From contig OZ023266.1 in NCBI GenBank assembly GCA_964006375.1, positions 159,467,292 through 159,531,291 of the forward strand: DNA of 64,000 nt, in the 5' to 3' direction. Shown here in pieces: positions 38,320-50,072 of this stretch. Origin of the DNA: Tillus elongatus (Eukaryota; Arthropoda; Insecta; Coleoptera; Cleridae). A model generated the notes under the pieces. That model did no database searches and was not told where the DNA came from. It was given only the letters and a program-made list of their open reading frames with translations. The translations under genes and the position numbers were made by a program. The stretch's first letter is position 1; every line of letters starts with the position of its first letter.

Positions 38320-39638
38320 TCATAACAGATACTCTATTTGACGGCCCTTATGTCTTATACATAAACGATATCGTCTTAGGAACGATCTTCTTAGTCTTCT
38401 TAAACTGCTTCGTGAAATTTCTTGAGCTGCTGTTCTGATTCTTTGACGTCCACCTGCCCGGGTATGTTTGATTCAAGTATTGCCTTACTGCTAAGGCAGA
38501 GTGGGCTGCGCATCCATCATTTTGAAGCCACATTGTTCTCCGAAGTTCTAATGGGGTGTCTTCCAGCAGTTCCGGCAAATTGTTTTGTAAAAACGCCAAA
38601 TATATTTGGCCATTTAACGTAGGGCGCAGTTCCACTGGTCCCAAAAGTGTTCCGTTAAAAACAGGCCCAGAGATTTATCTTAAATGGATGCTGGGACCGA
38701 TCCTCTCTGAACTCATGTGGATCTTTAATTTTCCAACTATGAAAGTTATGGAGGTTCATGTAACAAATCATTTGTAGATGCTGATTCGCCACTCAATAAA
38801 ACTTTATCGAAGAAATTGGGATCTTCAATGATTTTTCTTAACATAAATTCGCAAAATCGCTGGCCCCTTGCGTATTCACGCAGTACCAAAATTTGGACTG
38901 TCTGAATATGGTACCCATACCTTTTTAAAATTCGATCGTGTTGATCGAACTGGACGACCGGGAACTGCAGACGAGGATGCTGCCCTGGATGCTGTTATCG
39001 CAGAACCTGGCGGTTATCAAAGAACGAATCATTTTCTACGGCACAAAATACATTAGATGACCAACGGTATTGAAAATAGTTGGTTCTTGTGGCGTGAGGA
39101 TTTTCATACGACCAAAAGTGGCTATTATGCCGATTGAACAATCCATTTTTGTAGAACTTCGCCTCATCACACCATAATTTTTTTTCGCAAAAAGCTCCAT
39201 CTTCGTGTGTACCATTCGTGTATACCATTCACAGAATTCAACACGTTGGGAGTTATCACTGGGCTATGGGCTATGGATTAAGTGATAGGAGAAGGGTCTC
39301 CGGTTGTGTTTTTTGAACATTCTGTGAATGGTTGTTGTTGATAAACCCAACTCTCTTTGACAATCCCTGAGACATGAGTTTGGCTCAACAGCGAAATATG
39401 ACATTGACTTCGTGTACCTCATTATCAGCACTTCGCTTCGGTTTCTCCTTTTGTGGATGAAACTCCCGTAACTTGAACAATTCATCAATAATCTCTTTAC
39501 TGTGCCCGGACTAGCCTTCGGTCTATCTGGATAGTTTTCGGAGAAAGCACGACATATGCGACCAATTATTCGATGAAATTCACCATAAATAATTAATAGC
39601 TCCATAAAATCATAGATTGTATACCCTAAATTGGCCAT
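38320..39638 (-). pseudogene. Mosaic mariner-type transposase M4
   Basis: Minus-strand pieces of DD41D-type transposase. From 39638: MANLGYTIYDFMELLIIYGE and RICRAFSENYPDRPKASPGT (N-terminal helix-turn-helix), LGLSTTTIHRMFKKHNRRPF, then LWCDEAKFYKNG (first Asp) and HNSHFWSYENPHATR, ending near 39040. From about 38930 a second piece restarts before the first Asp (LREYARGQRFCEFMLRKI; VLLSGES), continues through GPVELRPTLNGQIYLAFLQN and WLQNDGCAAHSA (second Asp), then YLNQTYPGRW joins directly to a C-terminal end (RQRIRTAAQEISRSSLRRL; stop 38320-38322). The stretch with the third Asp is deleted. A plus-strand frame in between (38930-39050) looks like linker of another copy. Confidence 0.7.
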
Positions 39639-39689
39639 TTTTATCACTATTAAGGTCCTATTTTGTAACTTCGATAACAAACTTCACCG

Positions 39690-40385
39690 CGTGCCCTTCT
39701 AGCATGAAAACGTTACTCGGTTAACAAATTAAATTCCAAAGACTACTTTTGTTAAAAGTTTGCAACCCCGATTCGAATAAATATGTATTTATCTTCAAAA
39801 CTGTTAGATTTTGGTATAGGAAATGCTAATGTAAATCGGAAGAGATTTTAAATGCCAATTAACTTCTTAATAAAATACAGGGTGTTCTATTTGAAAAAAC
39901 ACAAGTTTTAATCAATTTAATTATGTCAAGTTGCCAAGTTAATTTGTATCATCCTGTATGCTGAAACAGAAAACTGTAATACTTGTAGTGAAGGTACACA
40001 TACTGGTGTGCTGTGCGGAAAAGATGAATCTTGTAGCTTATTTTTCGTTCAAGTTATCAGGTATAAAGTGCAAGTATAATTCTGCAAAAATTTGCGAAAA
40101 AAATGAAATATTTTGAAAATGGTTAATTTTAGACACATAGTATGCTAGTAAAAGTCTACCTTCAATTACGAGCAGAATTCAAAATTCTATTAACAAGTGG
40201 CATATTCTATTTAAAATAACGAAGTTAATGGACACTTCTGATAGAACTGGAAGTGTCACGGATGCAAAAATACTTTAGTTTAATTGGGATTGGCCGAAAA
40301 CCTAGGAACTAAAATTTTCCGAGGTAAAATCAGTTCGGTTATTGAGAAACTCCTTACATAAACTCTTGGCGCCTCACCCTGTATA

Positions 40386-40389
<4 letters not shown>
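39690..40389. other. Non-coding DNA with transposon-like termini
   Basis: TACAGGGTGTTCTATTTGAA (39888) and CGCCTCACCCTGTATATA (40370-40387) have the CAGGGTG-type ends of mariner-related elements in inverted orientation, but similarity does not extend past about 8 bp. They could be ends of one short MITE or of two different elements. Confidence 0.4.

Positions 40390-40459
<70 letters not shown>
40390..40459. repeat. (TA)n microsatellite
   Basis: About 35 TA units, followed by a diverged family H hairpin (TTAATGAATTTTTTG ... AAAAATTCGCTAAAG, 40478-40512). Confidence 0.95.
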
Positions 40460-40462
<3 letters not shown>

Positions 40463-40512
40463 ACAGATCAGCTCCTTAATGAATTTTTTGTTTTACTAAA
40501 AATTCGCTAAAG

Positions 40513-41159
40513 ATTCGAATTTTGTCCATTCAACTCCAATAAAAAATATGTCGAATTAATTGCAATATATTTTCTTATGAAAAATCAAGTCAATAGTGGT
40601 TTTCAAAACAAGAAATTTAATTTAGCAAATAAAAGCATAGAAATTACTTTCCCTTGTACAAAGAGCAATGGTAATAATAGTAGTAGCGAGTTTGAAGTTA
40701 GGTCCTCTTATTTCCAGTCCTGCCCCCTGGATTTGTTTAGACCTGTCGGTATTCCATACTAATGGGTTGTTTGTCAGCTTCACACTGTCTCTGTACCACG
40801 CTTGTCGTCACTCATGTTAAGGTTAAGTGGAACTATGAAGTCCAGTCTAGTTTGGCGAGTGACTCCAATGGAATATGATCTTCACGTGACCAAATCTCCT
40901 GGTCTCAAAGTCTGATTGAAATAGTCTCTGTCCCTTCTTCACGTATATCTGCAATCGAACCAGATTTAGCAATGCCTCTTTTGCAGCTGTAGAGCATGAT
41001 GCCATAGTTCCCGTTGTTCCAAGACAGATAAGCCTCTGTAATTTTTGCATATAATCTCCAGATAATATTGTATTGTCACAATTAGAACTGGGTGAAAAGG
41101 ACTGACTCCCTGTGACCACCTCTCTCCACTTTCATCTGGCCTTCTTTCTCTTTTTTTAT
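40513..41159. other. No gene recognised
   Basis: The minus-strand frame at 40847-41119 includes QKLQRLICLGTTGTMASCST then AAKEALLNLVRLQIYVKKGQ. This resembles the RT thumb of the R1/R2-type LINE (compare RITCLGIIGVMTSTSTAAME at 27.0 kb), so about 40900-41060 is probably another small fragment of that LINE family on the minus strand. Confidence 0.5.
40900..41060 (-). pseudogene. RNase H-type LINE thumb fragment
   Basis: The minus-strand peptide YMQKLQRLICLGTTGTMASC, followed by STAAKEALLNL, parallels the R2 LINE thumb at 27.0 kb (KIQRITCLGIIGVMTSTSTA, then AMEVFLD). About 50 residues remain, directly upstream of L4's 3' end. Confidence 0.55.
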
Positions 41160-42035
41160 ATTTCAACAACACACCACGAGGGCTTACAGCCTAAATACTA
41201 TCGTACTCTGAGAGCAGTTTTCCAATTACTAGGGAATATGCCTCTATTGTAAGATGTCTGAAACAGACGAGTCAGGAAGGAGCAAGTTCTGGTGCGCATT
41301 TTTTGAGAACAATTGCTGGGATCTCGTCAAGGCCAGAGACTTTACTGGTATTAAGAGAAGAGAGCATCTTTAGTACCTTTTTAGTTTTGAAAATGATATC
41401 CGTTATTTTATGGGCGACTGTTTGTGGTTGAATATTTGGAGGTGGGTTGAGAGTATAAATGCCGGCGAACAATGAGGCAAAAAGTTCAGCCTTGCCCAGG
41501 GCGGTAGAAACAATTTCATCCCCTGAGACAAGAGGTGGGAACGTGCTCTTGCAGAAATTATTCCCAATAGATTTAGCAAGAGTCCAAAATGGTTTGCTGC
41601 CGTTAGAGCTTAAGAGGACTTTATTTTTGATATGGTTATTAAACGAGTTTTTTTGCCTCAGAAAGAATGCGGACATAGCGGTTTCTTGCGTCGTTAAATG
41701 CTTGACGGTTTTCTTGACTGGGATTGTGTAGAAGCCTTTTCTGAGCTTTGACCTTTTCAAGTCTGGCCTTGTCACAGGATTTAGAGGACCAGGGCTTTTG
41801 AGTGGCTGAAGAGGTTTTCTGTGTACGTGGATAAATAATTCCCTGCCAGCTTGGATAATTTCAGTGACGTTTTGTGAGACATCAGAGGGGTCTGGATGAG
41901 AGAAGCAGACAGACGCCCATGGAAATGAGGAAAACTAATCCCGCATTTCGTCACAGTACGCGGAATTGTAGTGCCAAATGATACGTTGATGTGCGACTGT
42001 GACCTCGGGTTGCAATGCGCAGGAAGCAATATCTC
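41160..42035 (-). mobile_element. APE-type LINE, copy L4, large internal deletion
   Basis: The 3' end (CACACCACGAGGGCTTACAG) is followed after only about 40 bp by a sequence equivalent to 30156 in L2, skipping roughly 1.37 kb that should hold the RT core. Minus-strand frames beyond it give KASGLDEI-like KVSGLDEIPAIVLKKC, NNFCKSTFPPLVSGDEIVST and NKVLLSSNGSKPFWTLAKSI, the endonuclease-RT linker, extending farther 5' than L2 (to about 42035). Non-autonomous by deletion. Confidence 0.85.
41272..41775 (-). pseudogene. Endonuclease-RT linker frame of LINE L4
   Basis: 167 codons open on the minus strand. It has no catalytic motif; it carries FYTIPVKKTVKHLTTQETAM, PFWTLAKSIGNNFCKSTFPP and IIFKTKKVLKMLSSLNTSKV. 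It is the best-preserved linker among the copies, useful for building a consensus. Confidence 0.75.
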
Positions 42036-42104
42036 ACAATATTTAAACAAATAAATCGCTAAGACAAGCTAAACGAGCCTAAACTCAATGGGCTTAATAT
42101 TGGT

Positions 42105-42840
42105 CATTGAATAAGTTTGCAAAATTTTAAATCTATTGGACAATCGAAAGTGAGTTGAATTTGGCTTACAAGATTTGATTGGGAGACAGCTGTGAAACTA
42201 AATAAATTCGTTAAAAAATAGCCATACTGAGTTTGCCGTATTTCACTCGTGAATACCTTTCACCTAATATCCATATCAACGAGGTTGTTGAGAAAGAAAT
42301 AATCCATCATCTTACGTAGGCTTTTTACTGCATGAAAGATTGACTAAACTCTCTGTATTTTATTTGTTAAACCCTTCCTTTTGATATCCATATCAAATCA
42401 AGGGGGTTGTACAGAGATATATATTTTGCCATCTCGCGTCAGCTGCCATATTGAATTTAAGAAAGCTCCTCCTAGCCCACTGTATTTTACTCCTAAGACT
42501 ATGCTTTTTGATACCTATATCAAGCGGTTTGCAGACAAAAAAAATATTCCTTCAGTTTGCCACACTGAAATTATCAAAGCATCACCTAGTCTCCTGTATT
42601 TTTCTGACGAAACCCTTTTGTTTGATACTCGTATCAAACGGGCTGTTGGGAATGGAGTTTTGCGCGATATTGCGTCGGTCGCCATTTTGAATTAATACAA
42701 GTTTGGTGGTACCAGAATATCGTATTGTCACCGGAATTAAATAAATTCGGAAAATTTCAAATCGATCGTACAATCAAAAGTGAGTTAAAATTTCATTACA
42801 AAATTCGATTATAAGACAGCTGTGAAACTAAATAAACTTC
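42105..42840. repeat. Tandem repeat (about 115-126 bp period) bracketed by direct repeats
   Basis: Two direct repeats of about 100 bp (42108-42210 and 42735-42840; GTGAGTT and GACAGCTGTGAAACTAAATA in both) flank four diverged units marked by a small palindrome of the TTTGATA...TATCAAA type near 42268, 42384, 42510 and 42625. The 104-codon frame at 42381-42695 covers these units and is itself repetitive (MLFDTYIKRF, then LLFDTRIKRA). Possibly part of a longer satellite or element. Confidence 0.7.
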
Positions 42841-42890
42841 TGATAATAATAATAATAATACTAAAGTGAAAACGGTGCTATGTATCTATG

Positions 42891-43244
42891 TGTGTGTTTT
42901 TTGTTTCTTTAACGTCGGCCTATTTCCGTGACTATGGCCAATTACCGACGTCAGGGAGCAGTTTCACCTCACTATCCTGGAAATTTTGCCGAACTCCTGC
43001 CTTTCTGTAAGGAGAGTAGGAATCTTTAAGGTGCCCAAAATCGCATTGACACGGGACAGATGGCTTTACGCCCCCTCCGAAGGGCGAAACGTGCAGACAT
43101 TCAACTTGCTTAAATACAATGCCAGAACCTCGGTTTATGTTAATTGAACAGTTTGTACTAAAAAGTGAAGGGAGAACGCTGGGATCGAAACCAGTACCCT
43201 TCGGTTCAGAGGTACTTACTCTTACCCCTGAACCACCGAGGCTC
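42891..43244 (-). mobile_element. tRNA-derived SINE A, copy 3
   Basis: Flanked by TCTATG (42885-42890 and 43245-43250). The same head, body and TG/CA-rich tail as copies 1 and 2; the B-box region reads GGTTTCGATCC on the minus strand, slightly diverged. Confidence 0.8.
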
Positions 43245-43250
43245 TCTATG

Positions 43251-43999
43251 TTTATATGAACTTATTTTGTTTAATTATGCACGAACAAAATTTATTATTT
43301 ATATTTAATTATGTAACACTCTGTGAGTTTTATTAAATTATAATTTAATAAATTTTCACCTGGTTACCTAGAAATTAGGATTTCACATTATGAATCGCCA
43401 TTTCTGGCCTGATAACTAATTGTAAAACGGGGTGTTCTCGTAGAGATAATGTTAGCGGAGTTTCGTTAGGCCCAAAATTTGCCCCATTAAATATGTGATA
43501 AGTGAACAGTCGCTTGATGTATTGTTAATAGCATCAACCAGGATAATAGACGGACGTTCTGCTGTTGTTAACACGGCAGTAGATGGCACTATGTGCAGCC
43601 GCTCCAGTTGTCTAATATCGTGGAGGGATCAAGGCGGCCAGCCAGGTGTGAAATGTGACAGATAGTTGTTCAGTGAGTGACATATAGGGATTGCAGGTTC
43701 GCAACATAAACTGCATTCACAGGTATACAGGTGGTCACAAATATTCTTAACTGTACCTAGTGAAATTAAAGACCGGGACGCAGCAAGCGCGTTATGGTAG
43801 AGAATTTTCATAATATGTTGTGCAAATATTAATAATCCAACTAGGCTTATTAAAGACATATAAAATAGTGATGAGAGGGTAAAACAGTGACGAATACTGT
43901 GTATTTGGTACTTTAAGATACCCGAAGTAACGAATACGCGTTTGAAAAAGTAAGCGATACTTAGTATTACGTTGTTTACAGGTATCCATTACAGGTATA
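43251..43999. other. Mostly unassigned; one family H end
   Basis: At 43774-43813 GGGACGCAGCAAGCGCGTTA and the following bases are the terminal block of family H in minus orientation. The rest has no recognised motif. Confidence 0.5.
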
Positions 44000-44884
44000 C
44001 AGATGAAAGGGAAGTTAAAGGAATAGTTTTGAATTTAAGGGAGGTTAAGTCGCCCGGATATGATGGTGTTGCCGCTGAAACACCCAAGAAGATAATATAT
44101 ACCATTCTGATTTTGACTGGACTTAAACTTGCTGACGCTAAATTATAATAAGACAAACTTTTTGTCTTTTACTTCATACAGGATCAATTTACCGAACTAT
44201 AATTTGCTCTCTGTGGTTCCAAGACGTGAGCAGATAGCAATGGTTGCTAGTGTTACATACCTCGAAATAACGATAGATTCGCACTTAAGATGGGATTTAC
44301 ATGTTTCAAACACCGTTAAGAAACTCAGGTCGATACTTTACAGATTTAAAGAACTCAGTGCGGTTTTATCTTTTCGAGGGGTAAGGATAATTTACCAGGG
44401 CTTGGTTGATTCTGTTTTGAGATATGCAATTTTAGCTTGGGGCGCTGCAAATAAAGCTGCCATACATCCGTTGGAAGTTATTCACAAGCGGTTTCTGAGG
44501 ATTATATATGGAAGACCATATCGATATCCCACTGAACAGCTTTATAAGGAGTCCAATTTATTTACAATAAGACAACTATATAGTGAAGCCATTTTGAAGT
44601 GGCAGTTTAAAAGTGACAGAACTTTTTCGCAGCATAGCTACGAGACTAGACTTAGAAGCCAAGAGAATATTATGGTTGGAAGGGCAAAGAAAACTATGGG
44701 ACTAAGTGCTTTTACTACATTGCACCTCGGTTATTTAATTCATTACCAGCTGAAATACGAAATGAAAGACGGTATCAGGTTTATAAGAAACAGGTCAGGA
44801 GGTGGATTAAGAATGGTGATTATACTTATTTTGAATACTTTGTCGAACAAGGATCTAGGTATACTGATTGAGCTTCATTTTTGA
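44000..44884 (+). pseudogene. Second LINE type (K): RT start joined to thumb
   Basis: 44000-44090 encodes EVKGIVLNLREVKSPGYDGV, the conserved stretch before RT motif 2 in CR1/RTE-like LINEs. After about 40 bp of disrupted sequence a 251-codon frame begins with LNYNKTNFLSF (the motif D/E region after Y-A-D-D), then VTYLEITIDSHLRWDLHVSN, the thumb (AILAWGAANKAAIHPLEVIH; KRFLRIIYGRPYRYPTEQLY) and a C-terminal region. The palm, motifs A to C, is missing from between them. Part of it lies downstream at 45293-45706. Confidence 0.8.
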
Positions 44885-45019
44885 CAGTGTGTGTGAATGT
44901 AGAGAAGTAGGGTAGCAAAGAGGGAATGTTTGTAAGATATGGTATATAATGTAAAGTGATATACATGGCAGAGGTATGCATATAAAGGTTGAATATACGG
45001 GAGAGAGTAAGTATGTACG

Positions 45020-45044
45020 GTGTGTGTGTGTGTGTGTGTGTGGG
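45020..45044. repeat. (GT)n microsatellite
   Basis: About 12 GT units between the two LINE K segments. Confidence 0.9.
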
Positions 45045-45292
45045 TATGTGTAAGTGTGCGTGGATAAACAGAAAATAATGGAAAAATGAAGGAATGTATT
45101 ATTTGCCTCAATAAGTAGAACGGATATAAATTTTCCGTAGCTCCTTGTTTCATTTGATTTAGATTTACTTTAAGCTCCGCACACTGTTCCCCCACGCTCA
45201 AGTTCATAAAGAATAGAACTTTTGTGAGGTAACATTGCGTTTATTATGCAGATTTACTTATACTGATTGTTAAAATAGGAAAATAGGTTCTT

Positions 45293-45706
45293 TTGACATT
45301 CATTTTCAATAAATGCCTGGACTGTCGAATATTTCCTGGTGCATTTAAAAGGGGAATTATTATACCAATATTCAAGAATGGTGACAAACTTAATGTGGCA
45401 AACTACAGATCTATCTCGTGGATAAGTACCATAGCAAAGTTTTTTGAGACTCTATTGAAGACACGAATAAGTAAATATCTGAACAAATACCAACTTTTGT
45501 CTAAAAAACAGTTTGGCTTCAAAGAAAAGATCTCTTCACAGGATGCTATTAATGAAATCACGAAAAGTAGCCTGGATAATTCTGAAAAATCATTATGTGT
45601 ACTGGTAGACCTAAAAAAAGCTTTTGACACTGTCGATCATGCCAGGTTGCTGGAATTGTTGGATGGAACGGGATTTAGGGAAAAAATATTCCAAAAAATG
45701 AAATGA
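45293..45706 (+). pseudogene. LINE K: displaced RT palm segment (motifs 2 to A)
   Basis: 137 codons containing FIFNKCLDCRIFPGAFKRGI, IPIFKNGDKLNVANYRSISW, LLSKKQFGFKEKISSQDAIN and VLVDLKKAFDTVDHARLLEL (motif A with its Asp pair). This is what should sit between SPGYDGV and NKTNFLSF at 44.1 kb, but it lies 1.2 kb downstream in the same orientation. The segment stops before motif B. It could be from a second copy of the same family or the result of a rearrangement. Confidence 0.85.
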
Positions 45707-45734
45707 GATAACAATTTAAACATAAATTGAAGAT

Positions 45735-45917
45735 ATTGGTTCGCTGCTTCGTCGCGGGGGTTCTCCTTCCCCTCATGCATGCCTCTACAATCACCCTCAA
45801 TGCATAAACAAGAACAATATAAACAAGAAAATTTCCTTTGGAACAACCGCTAAGAAAGTTACAGGACCTGCGGTGAATATAGAGATTCTGCGCGTGGTAG
45901 ACAGGATCTTAAGGAGG
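45735..45917 (-). repeat. Dispersed repeat P, copy 3
   Basis: Reverse complement of the 6739-6935 repeat: on the minus strand CCTCCTTAAGATCCTGTCTA, CTGTAACTTTCTTAGCGGTT and TTTATGCATTGAGGGTGATT. Confidence 0.75.
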
Positions 45918-46004
45918 TATCCCTACAAAATGGGATAAAGGCAGCTTAAATTGGTCCAACTAAGCTGTTTTTTTTGCACTTTCTGCTCACATTTCCTTTT
46001 TATA

Positions 46005-46090
46005 TGCTTCTCCGCTCAGCACCCATATTCACTCTTGGTCCCGTAACTTTCAAGTGGGGTGTTAGATATTCTTCTTGTGGTTTAGGCATC
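46005..46090 (+). repeat. Dispersed repeat P, copy 4 (partial)
   Basis: CCCGTAACTTTCAAGTGGGG and CTTGTGGTTTAGGCA match the middle of repeat P. Copies 3 and 4 therefore face in opposite directions about 90 bp apart. Confidence 0.65.
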
Positions 46091-49000
46091 CCAAAAGGGT
46101 TCTAAGAATATTTCTGAAAAGATTTTTCTAAACATCCAGCCCTGTGCTAATCTGCATATTTACCAAAAATTAAATTTTTATTTACAAACGTAATGCATAT
46201 ATAAAATTATAGGTGGCAGGTAAGTATTTTTTCCATATTAATCGCTTAAATGGTCGGTTTTAATGAACTCCATCGAACCAGTTTCTGCAAACAAAATAAC
46301 AAAAAAGATTTTTTAAAACAAATTTGTAATTATCTGTGAAGCTTATTGTGTTATTTTGAAATTTAGTATCCACGCTGCTTTTATATAGGTTTTACTATTT
46401 ATATAAACTGAAGATTATAGTTTAATGGGAAATTGGGTTATCAACATTTGATATATTTTTATGAAAATTCGCTACCATTACGCACTTGAACTCTTTTCAT
46501 TACTCATTTACTATTGCTGTATCCATACTTTTTGAAAATGAAATAAATATAAACAATACAAAATTTTGAAATTAAAATTTTAATAATTTAACCTAAACAT
46601 CTGTTTATATAATTGTAACTAGGGATATATGTACTTTGTAGTACCTACCTAGATATTATAAGTGCTTACTGTATTAGTTGGACGTGGGTATATTTCTTTA
46701 AAAAAAAAGGTTCACATTGGTAATCCCTACCAGTGAATTCTCTATAGAGTTCCCTAGGTGATACGTACAATATCTACAATCTACATGCAGTTTACCCATC
46801 ACTTTCATATTTGTTTTATTGGACGTTATGACGCCGCCAAAGTGGGCATGGGCCAAAATTTATATGACCCCGCCGCGCTTCCTTTTATACCAGATGACAA
46901 ATGCTCAAATAATTACTAACCTATCAACAAATTAAATTTGTCATTGGCATAAGCTAAGTTACCGGGAAGTTAGAGGGCCGCCAGCTTTTATACGGTGGAG
47001 ATGGGCGTGGGTTAAAATAAGATCTTAATTAGGGGCGCCACTTGATTGTTTAACCTCTACTCCCGGATATTCTAATAAGATGTTACTAATCTGCTTCCTT
47101 GCCCAGATCCAACACAACCAAGAACTCTTGGATCACACTGGCAACTATAGCCAACCACAATCGAGCACAGGAAGCTACAAGGATATATAACTATGATCAC
47201 ACAAATTAAATTTCGGAACGGTATGGTCTCATAGACCCACAAATAAAGATAACGGTAATTCTTAATCTATCAACAGTCCTGAAAAAGAAAACACAAACAC
47301 ACCAAACCAAAACACCTAAAATATGATAAAATATGGGCTTTTATTAAGCTTCTTTGGCATACAAGACTTTATGAAACGTTGTTTTAAAATTCTGATCTAA
47401 ATTAATAAATATAAATAAATATAAATAAGTCTCTATAATATCACAGAAATGGCTTACTACCAAATGCTCAAGATCTTTACTGAATATCTATGAATGTACT
47501 ACAAATATCGTTGTTCTACGGAAAATTCCACTTTTCGTGCACGCAAAGCTCACAAATCATTTTCCCCAAATATTACTTAATTACGTGATAAGTACGGTAA
47601 GTGGCTTGATTGAAGATCAAGTCCCAAACAGTAATCAAAAAGCTGGTCTAATGCTAACAGTAGATGATAACTAATGGTACTCTCAAAAGTGAAGCAATTA
47701 TATTAATAGTGGTCTTATAAAAATCTGTACCATATTTAGTGAAGTTCAAATAAAATACATTCGATTTGATTTTAATAAATTTAACACACATGAATATCAA
47801 AAATGTACCTTATCAAGATTGTCTCTTATCACTTTATACGTTATCACAAAACGGAAAATTCTTACTTAAATTCCTGGGCTTCTAGGCCATCTAATTACCA
47901 TCAAATTCCAAACCAATCCAAGGCCTCTCGGGATACGGGACTGTAACCACAGGAATAATGCAACCACGGGAATAATGCAAAAACGGTACGGCAATGCGAC
48001 GACGATAGGGAAGACCTTCTTACTGAGATCTTAATTCATTCCTCCATTTAATTCAGTAGCCATATACTTTGTTCGGTACCTCAAAATTCGCTAATTCACT
48101 CCAAATTTACGGTACGTGAATTTACCAAAGATATCGCCCACTACCATAATGCTATTCGGCACACAGAAATCGCCCTACACAAAGACTTCGTCGGTACGAG
48201 AATAATATCTCCGGTACGAGAATTGCTATCCGGTACTTGAAAATCTATCCGGTACGTGAACCCTAAAAACAACAAGTAACGGGATGCTAAAGGTGTTACA
48301 GTTAAGAGAGAGAATGATTTCTTACCTCCAGAGAGGGAAACGAAATTCCACAACGGGATACGATAAATGTGGTCCTTAAATCCCCTAAACGGGTCTCTCC
48401 ACAGCCTTCGGCACTAAATCCGTACATTACGACATAACCAGAAAGACTGCAGATTAAATTCTGAGAGCAACAAAACCCACAAGGGAGGATACTTAATATC
48501 CAAAACTTGCTCCTCAGACGGAACCACGTGTTAACTCCACAAAAATTACCAACCAACTCTCTCGAAACTTTTAGCACATTCATATCTCCGATTCGAAACC
48601 ACAGGTGCTGCCCCATCCTTCGCTCTCTCTCGCATCACATACGTCTCCAGCCATCTATCCTCTTTAACATGCGGACCCTTTCCGAACTACGGCCACGTCA
48701 CGCAAGCGTGTAAGCCGGCCCGATATACCAGAGGTAATACAAATATAAATAATTTACGAAAGATCTAAATTCGATACATTATACGAGGGATATCCAGAAG
48801 AATTAACCGCAGTTGTCGCCAATAATTCTTTTTACAACGCAGGGGAGGAACCCCAATTACGTCCTAATTAGCTTAGATGTTTAGCTATCCAAATTATACC
48901 GTTACAACGTTACAATCATAATATACTACTACAGTCATTTTGTTAAACTTAAGTTAAAATTAAAAGTTGGGTTATTATTTGTCTACTATTTATATTACAA

Positions 49001-49384
49001 TTATTTAAATATAGGTATCTAGTTGTTTTATATAATAAGATCCTAATAAGGTATTAGCAATTAGAATCATCGGAATCAATTGCGAGGTAAAGCGACGGGC
49101 TAAGCGTACATGCTTCTCTGTGACAAATATCTACGTGTGGTCAGATTAAACTAGAAGAGGCGGATGGCTTTTAATTTTAAATACGGTGAACGTGAATAAT
49201 GGGAAGCTTATTACTTATACATAATGAAACGTCGTTCTAGACTGCTTTTAAACAAATTGAACCAATTTCATTATTATTTTTTTTATTTATGAGTATACGC
49301 CTGCTAAAATTTAGCGCTATTGAATGCAAAATTTGTCCCGGTATTAGAAATAAATGGTCCAAGGCTAACAATTTACACAATTGT
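46091..49384. other. No gene recognised; unusual patches
   Basis: 46455-46490 contains a family H terminal block (AAATTCGCTACCATTACGCA). 46825-47035 has two GC-richer, related-looking stretches with GTGGGCATGGG / TGGGCGTGGG. 47890-48260 is dotted with GGTACG motifs. 48300-48720 is less AT-rich, with open frames on both strands but no domain I can name. No LTRs or TIRs were found, though a GTTACAACGTTACAATCA element end is possible near 48903. Confidence 0.45.
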
Positions 49385-49515
49385 TAGCTGGTTGTACATT
49401 GTACACAGCTCTATCTATAAAAATTTGTGTAAACTAGAGCTATCGTGACAACATACTACCTGGTCCTCCACAGAGATGGCATCCCTGTCGTATCTCTCAC
49501 AATAATCTACAGTCT
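49385..49515 (-). repeat. Dispersed repeat Q, copy 2
   Basis: Reverse complement of 14697-14805; landmarks on the plus strand are CGTGACAACATACTACCTGG and CAGAGATGGC. Confidence 0.6.
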
Positions 49516-49919
49516 GATATCTTGCAACAACTTCCATGGTTTATAATTTATCTACAAATTATTTAAATAGCATAGCAGTACAGATAACGTCATCTGTCTT
49601 TGTCCAACATTGTAGATATTGCATTACAGAATCTAAAGTGATGTCGAGGATTATTTTATTAGTAATTTCGCATAACTTTATTTTGCTTTGATCAGACGAC
49701 TTGAAAATTGGTACACAACTACGTCTGTCTATGTTATTTTGAGTTGTAAATTTTCGTGTCAATCAACTAAACAATTTGAGTATTGCGTTTAAAAAAAAAA
49801 TGTTTATTTTTTATTAATACAAATTGGCCGTTAAGATTTGATGAACGGACTTAAGAAATAAGGGCAATTCTTTCAAATTTTGTCCAAATCAGTTGTGTAT
49901 TTTTTGAGTTCTCGGTTGG

Positions 49920-50072
49920 ATATATATATATATATATATATATAAACCTTATAACTTATCATGGAAATGGGTTCTAGCGGCCCTAATTCGCGCTCTTTTG
50001 AAGACTTTTCTCAAAAATCTTACCATCGTTACCTCTCTATTAGTGAATTTTCTTAATGAAAATTCACTAAAA
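49920..50072 (-). mobile_element. Family H left end (minus) with short (TA)n
   Basis: The hairpin at 50039-50072 (TTAGTGAATTTTCTTAATGA and its complement), the GCGCGAATTAGGGCC segment in complement (49978-49995), then a (TA)n of only about 12 units (49920-49944), then the GAACTCAAAAAATACACAAC block (49890-49911 in complement). Confidence 0.65.

Noticed and set aside
39888..40387. A 500-bp MITE with CAGGGTG ends
   Set aside because: Only about eight terminal bases are inverted copies; insufficient to define one element.
42600..42620. Hammerhead-like TCTGACGAAACCC
   Set aside because: CTGACGA is followed directly by AACC with no stem II, so no ribozyme fold is possible.
44875..45207. Minus-strand frame rich in Thr-His repeats
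   Set aside because: It is the translation of a (GT)n microsatellite.
46800..48750. A possible LTR retrotransposon
   Set aside because: No pair of direct repeats, primer-binding site, protease or integrase motif could be found.
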